From: Sipunculus nudus | Taxonomy: Eukaryota > Annelida > Sipuncula > Golfingiida > Sipunculidae | Assembly (NCBI GenBank): GCA_026874595.1 | Contig: CM049319.1 | Coordinates: 37,829,473 to 37,893,472, forward strand | DNA: 64,000 nt | Direction of reading: 5' to 3' | In this document: positions 1 to 8,699 of the stretch, in pieces | Layout: each line of letters begins with the position of its first letter | Numbering within the stretch: position 1 is the first letter of the stretch | Made by a program: the position numbers and the translations under genes | The notes under the pieces: generated by a model | What the model saw: the letters and a program-made list of their open reading frames with translations, nothing else | Told to the model about the DNA's origin: nothing | Database searches by the model: none

Positions 1-193
1 GCTTGCTTAGTCAGACGGAAACTATACGGACGACTTATGTTTACCTAGCCAGCTTTGCTGTTCGGCATTTATTATTGTGTAGTTAAGTAGACTGCCATAT
101 TACTGAGCTGTAGTAGACTCGAGAAATATTTGCTTATTGCGTATTATGCATTGCTGAACTGAAGTAAAGTCATTACAAAGCTGCAACAGGTAG

Positions 194-194
<1 letters not shown>

Positions 195-251
<57 letters not shown>
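195..251. repeat. (TA)n microsatellite
   Basis: Uninterrupted alternating TA run, read directly. The same class recurs at least a dozen times in the window. Confidence 0.97.
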
Positions 252-254
<3 letters not shown>

Positions 255-476
255 CGCATAACCTGGCTACCCAAAAAAATTAACTTTAGTATATACAACA
301 TAAACGATGACATATCTTCTAATGTCTTAAACATAACTGCACTGAAAACATAGGGTGTGCAAATCGACAACTTTAGGATTGTCAAATGTGTACCTAAATC
401 AATAACCCAGGTTGTCAAAATATCAATCAGACTAAGGGTTCATTCATACATTCTATCCCTCTCTCTCTCTCTCTCA

Positions 477-479
<3 letters not shown>

Positions 480-529
<50 letters not shown>
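480..529. repeat. (TA)n microsatellite next to a (CT)n tract
   Basis: TA run directly after a CTCTCTCT tract at 456-475; compound microsatellite read directly from the sequence. Confidence 0.95.
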
Positions 530-532
<3 letters not shown>

Positions 533-814
533 TATGTATATATATTAGTATTCATAATAATAATAATTATTATTATTTATATTATAATCACATATATATT
601 CAAGTAAAACATTCATTTATAAACACCGAGTGATAGTGTATCTTGCGATACGTGTATTTGTCTGCAACAGTTTTACGACTGATTATTCCTTAGCATGTGG
701 ATAAGTTTCTGCCCGAATGTGTTTCACTGTTCACATAAAGAGTAACTGTGTTGGTTTATTGAATCGTCATCCAACACGGCATCCTCTCTGCCACTTTTTT
801 CCACTCGAAGGTTG

Positions 815-1006
815 CAAGGCTACCAGGGGTTCGGAACCCCAATTTTCCGACCGAAGCAACCTTTTTTAAGGGTTTAAGACTCATTTTATTGTCTGGACCA
901 CCACCCCCCCCACCCCTTTCAGAACCTCGGTACTTACGTTTAGGTTTTCCCATTAGTCCTCCTGCGTTTGACCCCTTTTTTTTCCTAAATCCTGGATCCG
1001 CCTCTG
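815..1006 (+). mobile_element. hAT-like MITE (family 1), 5'-truncated copy
   Basis: The body matches the copies at 1574-1783 and 60012-60200: a GGGGTTCGGAACCCC motif, a C-rich run, then a TTTTCCTAAATCCTGGATCC segment. The right terminus CTGGATCCGCCTCTG (to 1006) is the inverse of the CAGAAGCGGATCCAG left terminus of the other copies. The left terminus is missing here. CAG...CTG ends with a GNGGCG-type sequence are typical of hAT-derived MITEs; the superfamily is an inference. Confidence 0.6.
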
Positions 1007-1439
1007 CAAACATTTATATATATATATATATATATTTGAATATTTATATATAATTACAAATATGTTATACAATTAGTAGAAACCAAGTCATTTATCAATC
1101 TGTTGCTTAGAGTAAATCGATATGTTGGGTGCATAATTGCAATTTTCGATTTACAAGGGACTGCTGGCAACGTTAAGCAATAAACCAGGGTGACAATAAT
1201 ATTACTATACAAATAGCTCCAAATAGATCTAAATTCTGCTGAAGTATTTCTGTCTTCCTAACAGAAACATCCAAAGATTCCTTGATCCCATGCACATCCT
1301 CACTAAAATAAGCAGGCTAAGTTTTAAACAATCAGTTATGCCTAGTATGGGCTGATCATGTCGATCTACTACACCCATGTTTATACACTGAATCAGGCCT
1401 GCTAGATGACATGTAACCGAACAGAACCTAGTGTATACA

Positions 1440-2455
1440 AGGTAGTGCCTCTAAAGGCTACTTGTTTAATCAACTTTGATTGTCAAGGTTTTCACTATCA
1501 CAAACATGATTATACATTTGTTTACTGATAACATTGCATTTGGTACCAGTATCAAGTTTAAATTCAACATTTTCAGAAGCGGATCCAGGGGAGGGGTCCA
1601 GTGGGTCCGGACCCCCCCCCCCCTTTTTTTTTATCCGCTGCAAGCTTTTTTTAAGTGGTTCAGACAAAATTTTACGGCCTGTACCCCCTTTCCCGGACCT
1701 GGTGAGCTCAAAGTTTTTTTAAGTTTTTTCACTCTTCCTCTCTGGTTGGATTTCCCTTTTCCTAAATTCTGGATCCGCCCCTAATTATGCCCATAGATTT
1801 GTATAGTAACATGCATTTCTTTATTGTTTCACTAAATGTCTCTGTCTGGAAAGTGTCTGTGGGTACTTGGTTATCACTGGTGCCCACAACCTCAATCACA
1901 GCGTGTGATGATGATCGACGTACAGCTCTGAAGGGGTTCCACTTGCCACAGTTGCTGCGCCGCCTTCCATAGGCTGGGCAGTCTCTCCTGCCAAGTTGTT
2001 TGACACAATTACGACAATTCCTAACGGGGCTGATATTAGGTCTGCGTCCAGGGATGTCACGTTGTTTTCTGACTGACTGGTATGCTGACTTCTTAGTGTT
2101 ACCATCCAGGTGCACTGTTTGGACCTCTATAGATTTATCTGAATCAAGTTTCTGTGCTTTCAGCTGGTTAACTTGCTGATCTGAGAGTCCATTCATCTGG
2201 CAAATGTATATGGCTTTCTCTAATGTCAGCATAGGTTCCTTCAACAACTGTTTATGTAAATTGTTGCTGATAATGCCAGTGAAAATATGATCCCTTATGA
2301 AATGAACTTGCAGCACTCCAAACGCACATGTGCTGGCTTTAAATCTAAGATCTGACACGCATGAATTAAGAGATTCACCCTGAAGCTACTTTCTGGTATT
2401 AAACGTATGCCGGTCTAGCATTACACTAACACGTGGACTGCTTAGTTTTTTTAAT
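1440..2455 (-). pseudogene. Ty3/Gypsy gag-protease remnant, split by a MITE
   Basis: Read on the minus strand, 2455 to about 1785 encodes the C-terminal half of a Gypsy-type gag: a segment like DRHTFNTR, then SDLRFKASTCAFG, IRDHIFTGI, LTLEKAIYIC, and a degenerate pair of zinc knuckles (CRNC...CPAYG...NCGK, near 1950-2050). After the interruption at 1574-1783 the reading resumes at about 1570-1470 with FKLDTGTKCNVIS, which has the D-T-G catalytic triad of retropepsin proteases. No RT, integrase or LTR follows here. The order gag, knuckle, protease and the matching strand support one element cut in two. It has frame breaks and is not functional. The resemblance is to the K02A2.6-like Gypsy group, judged from motifs only. 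Confidence 0.65.
1574..1783 (+). mobile_element. hAT-like MITE (family 1), full-length copy
   Basis: Starts CAGAAGCGGATCCAG and ends CTGGATCCGCCCCTA, so the ends are inverted repeats with small mismatches; length about 210 bp. It has the family's C-tract/T-tract and GGACCTGG region. It lies between the knuckle and protease parts of a Gypsy remnant, so it inserted there. I could not see a clean 8-bp target duplication. No coding capacity. Confidence 0.65.
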
Positions 2456-2879
2456 TTACGTTCGAAACATTAGGATCATATATTGATTTTGCTGCACGAA
2501 TGACAACATCATTATCGTCTCCTCAAAGGACAGTAGCGGTACATCATGCAGGTTTGAGGAGTCCTTCCATGCTGTTTGACAAATATGAACATCGTACTCA
2601 CGAGTTCGAGAGATCTCAATATCAGTGTTTATAATCACGACTCCTAAAGTTTCAAGATGGCGGTTCTCGATCCAGAACGCAGTGCACGAAACTGGCTCAG
2701 CCCCCAAACGTTTAAATTCCCATTTTACAGAAGCTGTTAACAGGTGTGTTAAATCGATGAGTTTTACAGACTATTAGCCAACATTCGAACTCTTAACATA
2801 TCTAGATGAAAAAGTAGATAACCAGAACCTTTTCAATATACCAATTATTTCATGTCGAATTGTATATAACGTATTACAG
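2456..2879. other. No recognisable feature
   Basis: A minus-strand open frame of 83 codons (2456-2707) has no motif I recognise and lies just upstream of the Gypsy remnant; it may be more of that element. The remainder shows nothing. Confidence 0.5.
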
Positions 2880-3200
2880 ATGTTAGGTACAAACAAAGCG
2901 ATAGGTCTAAATGGTATCTGCCAGCGATTTCTAAAGACGATGGCCTCTTATATTGCACCTATACTTACGAAAATATTTAATCATTTCTTGCGGTCTAGAG
3001 TATTTTCTAGATTATGGAAAAGGGCTAAAGTGAGCGCAATACATGAAAGAGGTGACGCAAAAAAAAACCTGACAATTATCGACCGATATCAATTCTTAGC
3101 CGTTTATCAAAAATCCTGGAAAGACACGTTTATGATCACTTCTATAACTAGAATACGCCAAAATCAGAGAGGAACGGGTGAAGTGTGGCATGGATTGAGA
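2880..3200 (+). pseudogene. Non-LTR retrotransposon RT fragment (N-terminal fingers)
   Basis: The plus frame reads KAIGLNGI...LKTMASYIAPILTKIFN...WKRAKVSAIHERG, which matches the start of a non-LTR RT: the 'GLDGI', 'IFN', 'WK.A.V.PI.KKG' and 'NYRPIS' blocks, the last decayed. A frame-shifted HVYDHFYNY-like stretch follows at about 3130-3150, and then homology stops. About 60 residues would be missing between this piece and the RT palm at 3845, so it is either a separate fragment or the upstream part of the same decayed element. Confidence 0.7.
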
Positions 3201-3239
3201 CGCAAGGGGAAATAGAGTGAGGTGTGTTGTATATTAGCA

Positions 3240-3840
3240 TGGATGTCTGAAGCCTAAATGTGTATGTAGGTTGCGCCACCTATCACAAAATCCAGAAAGC
3301 TGTCCAAGTTGTATACATATGCAAAATTTTAGGCAAATAAGTCAAACCACTACATGTATATGAGTGATTTTATCCCACAGCAGAAAAACAGAAGGACTTG
3401 TGCAAAAATGGTGGCAGGTGGCGCCACCAATTTATTTATGATTAAGAGCTATGTGAGATCTATACACATGCAAGATTTCAGGGGGATATGTCCAACCAGT
3501 CCTGAGATATAAGCCTTTAAGTCTGGAGCGTTAACTAGAATGTAGGTGGCGTCACCTGTTATAAATCAAGAAAGCTGTCCAAGATGTATAAACCTGTAAA
3601 ATTTTAGGCAGATATGTCAAACCACATGAGACATGAGTGATTTTATCCCATGGCAGACAAACAGACGGACGCTGTGCAAAAATGGTTGCAGGTGGCGCCA
3701 CCAGTTTTGCGTTTGATAAAGAGCTATGTGAGATCCATACACATGCAAAATTTTGGCCCAATCAGTCAAACGGTTCCTGAGATATGAGCTTGGATGTCTG
3801 CAGCCTAATCTAGAATGTAGGTGGCGCCACCTGTCATAAA
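3240..3840 (+). repeat. 276-bp tandem repeat, units 1, 2 and start of 3
   Basis: The block GTAGGTGGCGCCACC (with variants) recurs at 3266, 3542 and 3817, giving periods of 276 and 275 bp. Each unit also carries AAGAAAGCTGTCCAAG, a GATTTTATCCCA...CAGACAAACAGACGG segment, and a second GGTGGCGCCACCA block in mid-unit. The array resumes at 5081 after a LINE insertion. The open frames across it are not coherent between units, so I see no coding role. Confidence 0.85.
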
Positions 3841-5080
3841 AAAAGTGATTGACACGTTTGACACGCTTGATCATTCCATTTTGCTTAAAAGACTAGAAAT
3901 TACCTTTGGTATACACGGCACCGCGCTTCTATGGTTTACTTCATACCTCGCCAATCGTTCCCAAGCTGTTATGGTCGACGGTAGGAAATCAGACCCATGT
4001 ACTTTGTTGTACGGGGTTCCCCAGGGATCCGTGTTAGGGCTTATATTATTCACTTTATATTCACAGCCCCTATCTCGCATAATATCTGCATATGATTGTT
4101 CTTTTCATAAGTATGTTGATGACACTGAACTGTCAAAAAGTAGTCAACCAGGTGAGTTCAGCTCTGTCCAGTTAAGCATACAAACTTGTATTGAGGATAT
4201 ACTATCCTGGATGACCAGCAACAAACTTAAATTGAACACTGGCAAGACTGAAATTATGCCTGTCGGATCTAAACCCCTTCTAAGGATGACTGACAGTGAG
4301 TCTATTAGCATTTGGGGCTGCACTATTCCTTTTCAAAATTCAGTGAAGTATCTAGGTGTTAAGGTTGATTGTAATCTTTCAATGCATGATTATATTAGTA
4401 GTATATGTCGTGCGGCCTTTCTCGAGCTCCGCCGTATTGCTTCAATCCGGCGTTTCCTCACTATTAATGCATGCAGTAATATCTCGTCTGGATTACTGTA
4501 ATTCAGTTCTTGCTGGGTTACCTGCAGAGTAAGTCCCGCGGCTACAGATGGTCCAGAATATTGCTGCGCGTCACATTCTTAAGAAGCGTAAGATCGACCA
4601 CGTCACCCCGCTGCTCAAACAGCTCCATTGGCTTCCCGTCAAGTACCGCATACAATAAAAAATTGCTGTTTTTCTTTACCGCCATTTTGATGACTCACTT
4701 CCATCATATTTGACCGAAAAAATAATAACCTTTCGGCCTTTGCGTACGCTGCGCTCGGCTGGCGGAAATCTTCTTAAAGTACCAAAGTGTTATATGAAAA
4801 TCGTTGAACGTTCCTTCCGTTTCATAGCCCCAAAAGTTTGGAACTCACTTCCCATTACAATTAGAAAATCTCCAACTCTTGTATCATTTAAAACTAATTT
4901 AAAACGTATCTCTTTCGACAAGCTTTTGGTAATTAATATGCATCATTTTTTTTTGGGTAAGGCACAGGGAGTAGATTTCCATAAAATTATATGTGGGTAT
5001 ATGTGTGTGAATTGCGCTGTGAGTCCGACCATCGGAGAATTGGCGCTATTTAAATACTATATATTATTATTTTATTATTA
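3841..5080 (+). pseudogene. CR1/L2-type LINE, 5'-truncated RT plus C-terminal region
   Basis: 3845-4501 encodes RT palm and thumb: FDTLDHSILLKRLE (palm, first Asp), GVPQGSVLG, and YVDDTEL as the YxDD active site (usual YADDTQL), then LKLNTGKTE and VKYLGVKVD. After a frameshift near 4500 come the C-terminal blocks of CR1/L2-like elements: LDYCNSVLAGLP (in the earlier frame), RKIDHVTPLL..LHWLPVKYRI and FRFIAPKVWNSLP. The 5' end is cut within RT, and the 3' end is an ATT-rich tail. The sequence on each side (CTGTCATAAA at 3831-3840 and AAATCAAGAAAGCTG at 5081) rejoins into one unit of the 276-bp repeat, so this is an insertion of about 1.24 kb. Frameshifts make it nonfunctional. Confidence 0.85.
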
Positions 5081-5600
5081 AAATCAAGAAAGCTGTCCAG
5101 GATGTATAAACCTGCACAATTTTAGGCAGATATATCAAACCACTGCCGAGATATGCGTGATTTTATCCCACGGCAGACAAACAGACGGACGCTGTGCAAA
5201 AATGATTGCAGGTGGCGCCACCAGTTTTGCGTATGATAAGGAGCTATGTGAGATCTATACACATGCTTATTTTTATGAAGATACGTCAAACCAGTCTGGA
5301 GGTATAAGCATAGATGTCTGCAGCGTGAACTTGAATGTAGGTGGCGCCACTTGTCATAAAACCAAGAAAGCTGTCCAGGATGTATACGCATGCCAAATTT
5401 CAGGAAAATTAGTCAAGGCAGACGAACAGATAGACACTGTGCAAACATGGTTGCAGATGGCGCCACCATTATTTATGTATGTTATAAAGCTATCCAAGGG
5501 CTACATTTGTACATAATTGGATTACTGATCGGTCAAACGGTTTCCGAGATATGTGTGGAAACAGACGCACAAATGGACGCTCAGCAGAGAGGAAAGGTCA
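5081..5600 (+). repeat. 276-bp tandem repeat, rest of unit 3 and unit 4
   Basis: Continues the array interrupted at 3840. GTAGGTGGCGCCAC recurs at 5337; 5337 minus 3817 minus one unit leaves about 1,244 bp, which matches the LINE between them. Unit 4 decays after about 5540. Confidence 0.8.
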
Positions 5601-5855
5601 GAGGTCAACGCCAATTGGTTAGGCACCAGTTCACATGTGACCGGATAATTGGTGTAAGTTTGGGAAAAATAAGTCCAGTAGTCTCAGAGGAGTTTTCCAG
5701 AAACGAATACGTCGGCGGCGGCGGCGGAACCATGGTAAAAACATATAGTATCTCCAAAACTTCGTTTTTTGGCGGATACAAATTCCTGACTTCTCGCGAT
5801 CTAATAACTTTGAGTAAATCTGGCTTCAGAACACTGCATTCTTGCCAAACCAAGC
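5601..5855. other. No gene; short (GGC)n run
   Basis: Holds a short GGC repeat at about 5712-5726 and no coding or element signal I can support. Confidence 0.5.
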
Positions 5856-6900
5856 TTGCCTAAAAAAGTTAATGATTTGGTTCATTTTATCAATCATGGA
5901 TATCTTGTTGGTTGCCTAGGAATAGATTTTTCTAAAGCTTTTGATTTAATTTCACACGATAAACTTATTAGAAAACTTCAATTTTATGGATGTTCGAATA
6001 CCATTATCAAAAGGTTTGAGTTTTACATTTTAGATTGTCCGTTAGTAATCTTCGTAATATATCAGCATCCGTTTCTTTTGTGTCTGGATTACTACAAGGC
6101 TCAATCCTCGGCAAACTTATGATTCTTCTTAATATTAATGACTTGCCATTTCATCTTACTCATTGTCAAATGGAATCGATGCAGATGACATAACATAACA
6201 TGTTGGACAAATTGAGACAGGAACTCTTAATATACATATAAATGGTGTGATGATACCAAATCAAACTTCTAGGTGTACATTTTTGACAGATCATTGTCTT
6301 GGCGTACTCATATTACGCATGTAAATAACCGATATAGTAATTTATTAGGCCTTTTGTGGAGATCTCAACAATATCTGAACCTTAGATTAAAGTATTATTT
6401 TACAATTCATACCTAATACCGTCTATCTGTTATTGTATAAACATATTCGGGCAGGCATGTACTTCATACATAAACAGCCTCTCTCGTATACAAAAACGGC
6501 TGCGCGTATTGTTCTCGGTCTTCCTATTTAGAGACCAGTAGTACTGCCATGTTTTGTAAATTGAAATGGCTGAATTTTGAGAATACAGTCCGATATCATA
6601 CATGTACTGTAATGTTTAAGGTGTTTAACTCACTTACTCCTGAGCATAAGCTTAGTCTTATTCCTATTAAGCCAGTAAACTCTCTGTATTCCTTAAGGTC
6701 TAATTCTCAGGAAAGACTGGCTCTGTTTTATGCTCGCACGGAGACGATGCGGCGGTCATTTAGATTCACGGGTGCTAGTATGTGATACAACTTTCCAGAG
6801 TCGTTGAAAGCTTCAGTGGGATAACGCTCTTTTAAGCGAGCACTTACGCAATATTTACTTCAGATTCAGACTGATCATAGCGTTTCATAAAAGAATATTT
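5856..6900 (+). pseudogene. Jockey-like LINE RT remnant
   Basis: 5860-6010 reads VGCLGIDFSKAFDLISHDKL with IRKLQFYG, the RT block holding the first catalytic Asp (DFSKAFD). In other frames come a LLQGSILG block (usual PQGSILG) near 6085-6115 with INDLPFHL after it, a TKLLGVHFD-like and HITHV stretch near 6260-6330, and a C-terminal block 6549-6785 (WLNFENTVRYHTC, VMFKVFNSLTPE, RSFRFTGA). The YADD stretch is not recognisable near 6180. Many stops and frameshifts: dead. It differs in sequence from the CR1/L2 copy at 3841, so it is a second family. Confidence 0.8.
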
Positions 6901-7130
6901 TATGGTTTTAGCTATTCATGCCATGTATTATAGTTATCTTGAATTTTACCTAATTTTATCATACACTCTATAATCGTAAATTTTAGACAGTCGGTTATTA
7001 TTATTTATTTGTAATCTTTCTGGAGGGCCCAAAGTGAGATTAGTGCCTCAGCACTAATGGGTGTGTATAATACCCTCGTAAAATAATCTATATAAATAAA
7101 TAATTAATAAATAAATAGCCATTGTGCAGA
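6901..7130 (+). mobile_element. Likely 3' UTR and tail of the jockey-like LINE
   Basis: Non-coding stretch after the RT remnant ending in a TAAATAAATAA-type simple repeat (about 7087-7118), as expected for a LINE 3' tail. The assignment rests on position. Confidence 0.45.
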
Positions 7131-7420
7131 GCATTACTTCCCTTACATCCCAAAATGGTTATAAGGGAACCTTCCTTATTAAACAATTGTGGTTACACCA
7201 TTTGTATTTTGTATATCTGTCCTTTATTGAGGGTACCATATAATTTGCTTGGAGCTACATAGAAGTGTTGATAGTGATTGTAAATGCTAAAATTGGATTA
7301 ACGAGAAAATTTCATTGTCCAGACGTCTCCGGTTCAATATTATTCAACCCATCGTTACAGCACTAGTCATTAATTATGATTTCTGATATGTCACTGTGTA
7401 GTCAGATTATGTTGCCTAAG

Positions 7421-7462
<42 letters not shown>

Positions 7463-7640
7463 ACACGATCCGAATTAATAATCCGAGCGGGTTAGTCAAT
7501 CAGTGTGTCAAAATATCGAGATAAATCTGTCCAAACAAAGTTTATGTCCGTGTCACTCCGCAGTACATGAATCACTAATCACTATATATCTTGGTGCTTC
7601 TAATCACTATCGTGGTGTAGCTAATAATTATATAAGTCTA
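7131..7640. other. No gene; (TA)n tract at 7421-7460
   Basis: AT-rich sequence with one TA microsatellite and nothing else recognisable. Confidence 0.6.
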
Positions 7641-7644
7641 ACAG

Positions 7645-7815
7645 ATTGTCCCGTGGTCTGAGGGGTCTCAATCGGGAGGAAGTCAACCAGGTCGCGACCG
7701 TTCAAACACGTTAGGAAACCCAGACTACTGGTCTGCCGGGGTTTGGCCGGTCACGCGGGAAAAAACCCGCGTGGCTGTCGCTGGTGGCTAGCGAGAGGGC
7801 TCGCTAGCTGGACGG
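7645..7815 (+). other. Hairpin cluster, possibly a SINE-like or structured RNA element
   Basis: Three hairpins follow one another: CAGAC/GTCTG at 7721-7735; CACGCGGG, six A, CCCGCGTG at 7752-7773 (perfect 8-bp stem, extendable with wobble pairs); and GCTAGCGAG, AGGG, CTCGCTAGC at 7787-7808 (perfect 9-bp stem). Upstream are a GGTCGCGACC palindrome (7690-7699), a weak A-box-like TGGTCTGAGGGG (near 7655) and a weak B-box-like GTTCAAACAC (near 7701). GC-rich against an AT-rich background. It could be a tRNA-derived SINE head or another structured element; I do not recognise the family. Confidence 0.4.
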
Positions 7816-7827
7816 ATCTTATAACAC

Positions 7828-7845
7828 TATATATATATTTATATT

Positions 7846-7910
<65 letters not shown>

Positions 7911-7915
7911 TATAT
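7828..7915. repeat. (TA)n microsatellite
   Basis: Long, slightly interrupted TA tract, read directly. Confidence 0.93.
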
Positions 7916-7968
7916 ATGTATATATACAATATGTGCTATAACATATGCTATATAGCCTTGTTACTCAG

Positions 7969-8205
7969 CAGTGGCGTCAATTTACCTTCCAGGGTAATTA
8001 TAAGTTAATTCCAAACCAGGTTTAGATATAATATTTCATTTAAAACTCTTAAATTGAACCAAAGTCTATATTTTATTTTATTAATATATTTTATTATCAA
8101 TATATAAATGTTATTCTCTGAATAGTGGGGGTAGATTAAATTGACCATCCACCTGGACAAAAAGTGGGGATATATACCATCCACCCCCCTTTATGGACGT
8201 CCTTG
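7969..8205 (-). mobile_element. hAT-like MITE (family 2) with 8-bp target duplication
   Basis: Left end CAGTGGCGTCAAT; right end ...GGACGTCCTTG is a decayed inverse. It is flanked by TTACTCAG at 7961-7968 and 8206-8213, a perfect 8-bp direct repeat, the length produced by hAT transposases. The match extends to 13 bp if the CCTTG before each copy is counted. The interior, read in reverse, matches the copy at 43074-43548 (shared ATATTAATAA, AGACTTTGG and TTATATCTAAACC segments). Non-autonomous, no ORF. Confidence 0.75.
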
Positions 8206-8213
8206 TTACTCAG

Positions 8214-8507
8214 TGATATATTATAAAAACAAATAAACCTTGCAACACAATGATATTTTTGAATTATACAGTCCTATCTCTATAATTTTCGCACCATTTG
8301 GACCGGGAAAAATGTCAACACTGAATAGAGGTGTCCTGGAAAACAGGATCATAGCCGCCACATTCAATCATTATGCCGTCATTGTCATTGCTGTAATTGT
8401 ATTAACAAATCAAGCATGAATTATGAAAGTTTAATAGATGCATCAATGCAAGAGGGAAGTTGTGTGCACCCGCTGTTCGGTAAGATAACAGGAGTGATTT
8501 TAGAATG

Positions 8508-8561
<54 letters not shown>

Positions 8562-8699
8562 GCGGGTCGATATGCTGATTTTGCAGTTTAGATATAAACG
8601 TGATAAAGTCTTCATATTTAAGTATAGGATAAAACTTAAAGTGGAGTTCAAAGTCATCGTCCCCTTACAAGTCAAACCCCTAGAAAATGCCGCACTTGA
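8214..8699. other. No gene; (TA)n tract at 8514-8556
   Basis: AT-rich spacer before the satellite. From 8660 on there are decayed traces of the 45-bp monomer (GTCAAACCCCTAG, then a monomer missing one base at 8698-8724). Confidence 0.6.

Larger units (their letters stand above)
1..780. other. Intergenic, microsatellite-rich, no gene seen
   Basis: No coding signal on either strand. It holds a (TA)n tract at about 195-251, a short (CT)n tract at about 456-475 and a second (TA)n tract at about 480-529. The rest is unique-looking AT-rich sequence. Confidence 0.7.

Noticed and set aside
7752-7773. Rho-independent terminator
   Set aside because: A perfect hairpin exists, but the context is eukaryotic and no T-run follows; it is reported as a structural oddity instead.
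7743-7955. Open frames made of Ile-Tyr repeats (also 8421, 20328, 31693, 43363)
   Set aside because: They are translated (TA)n microsatellites.
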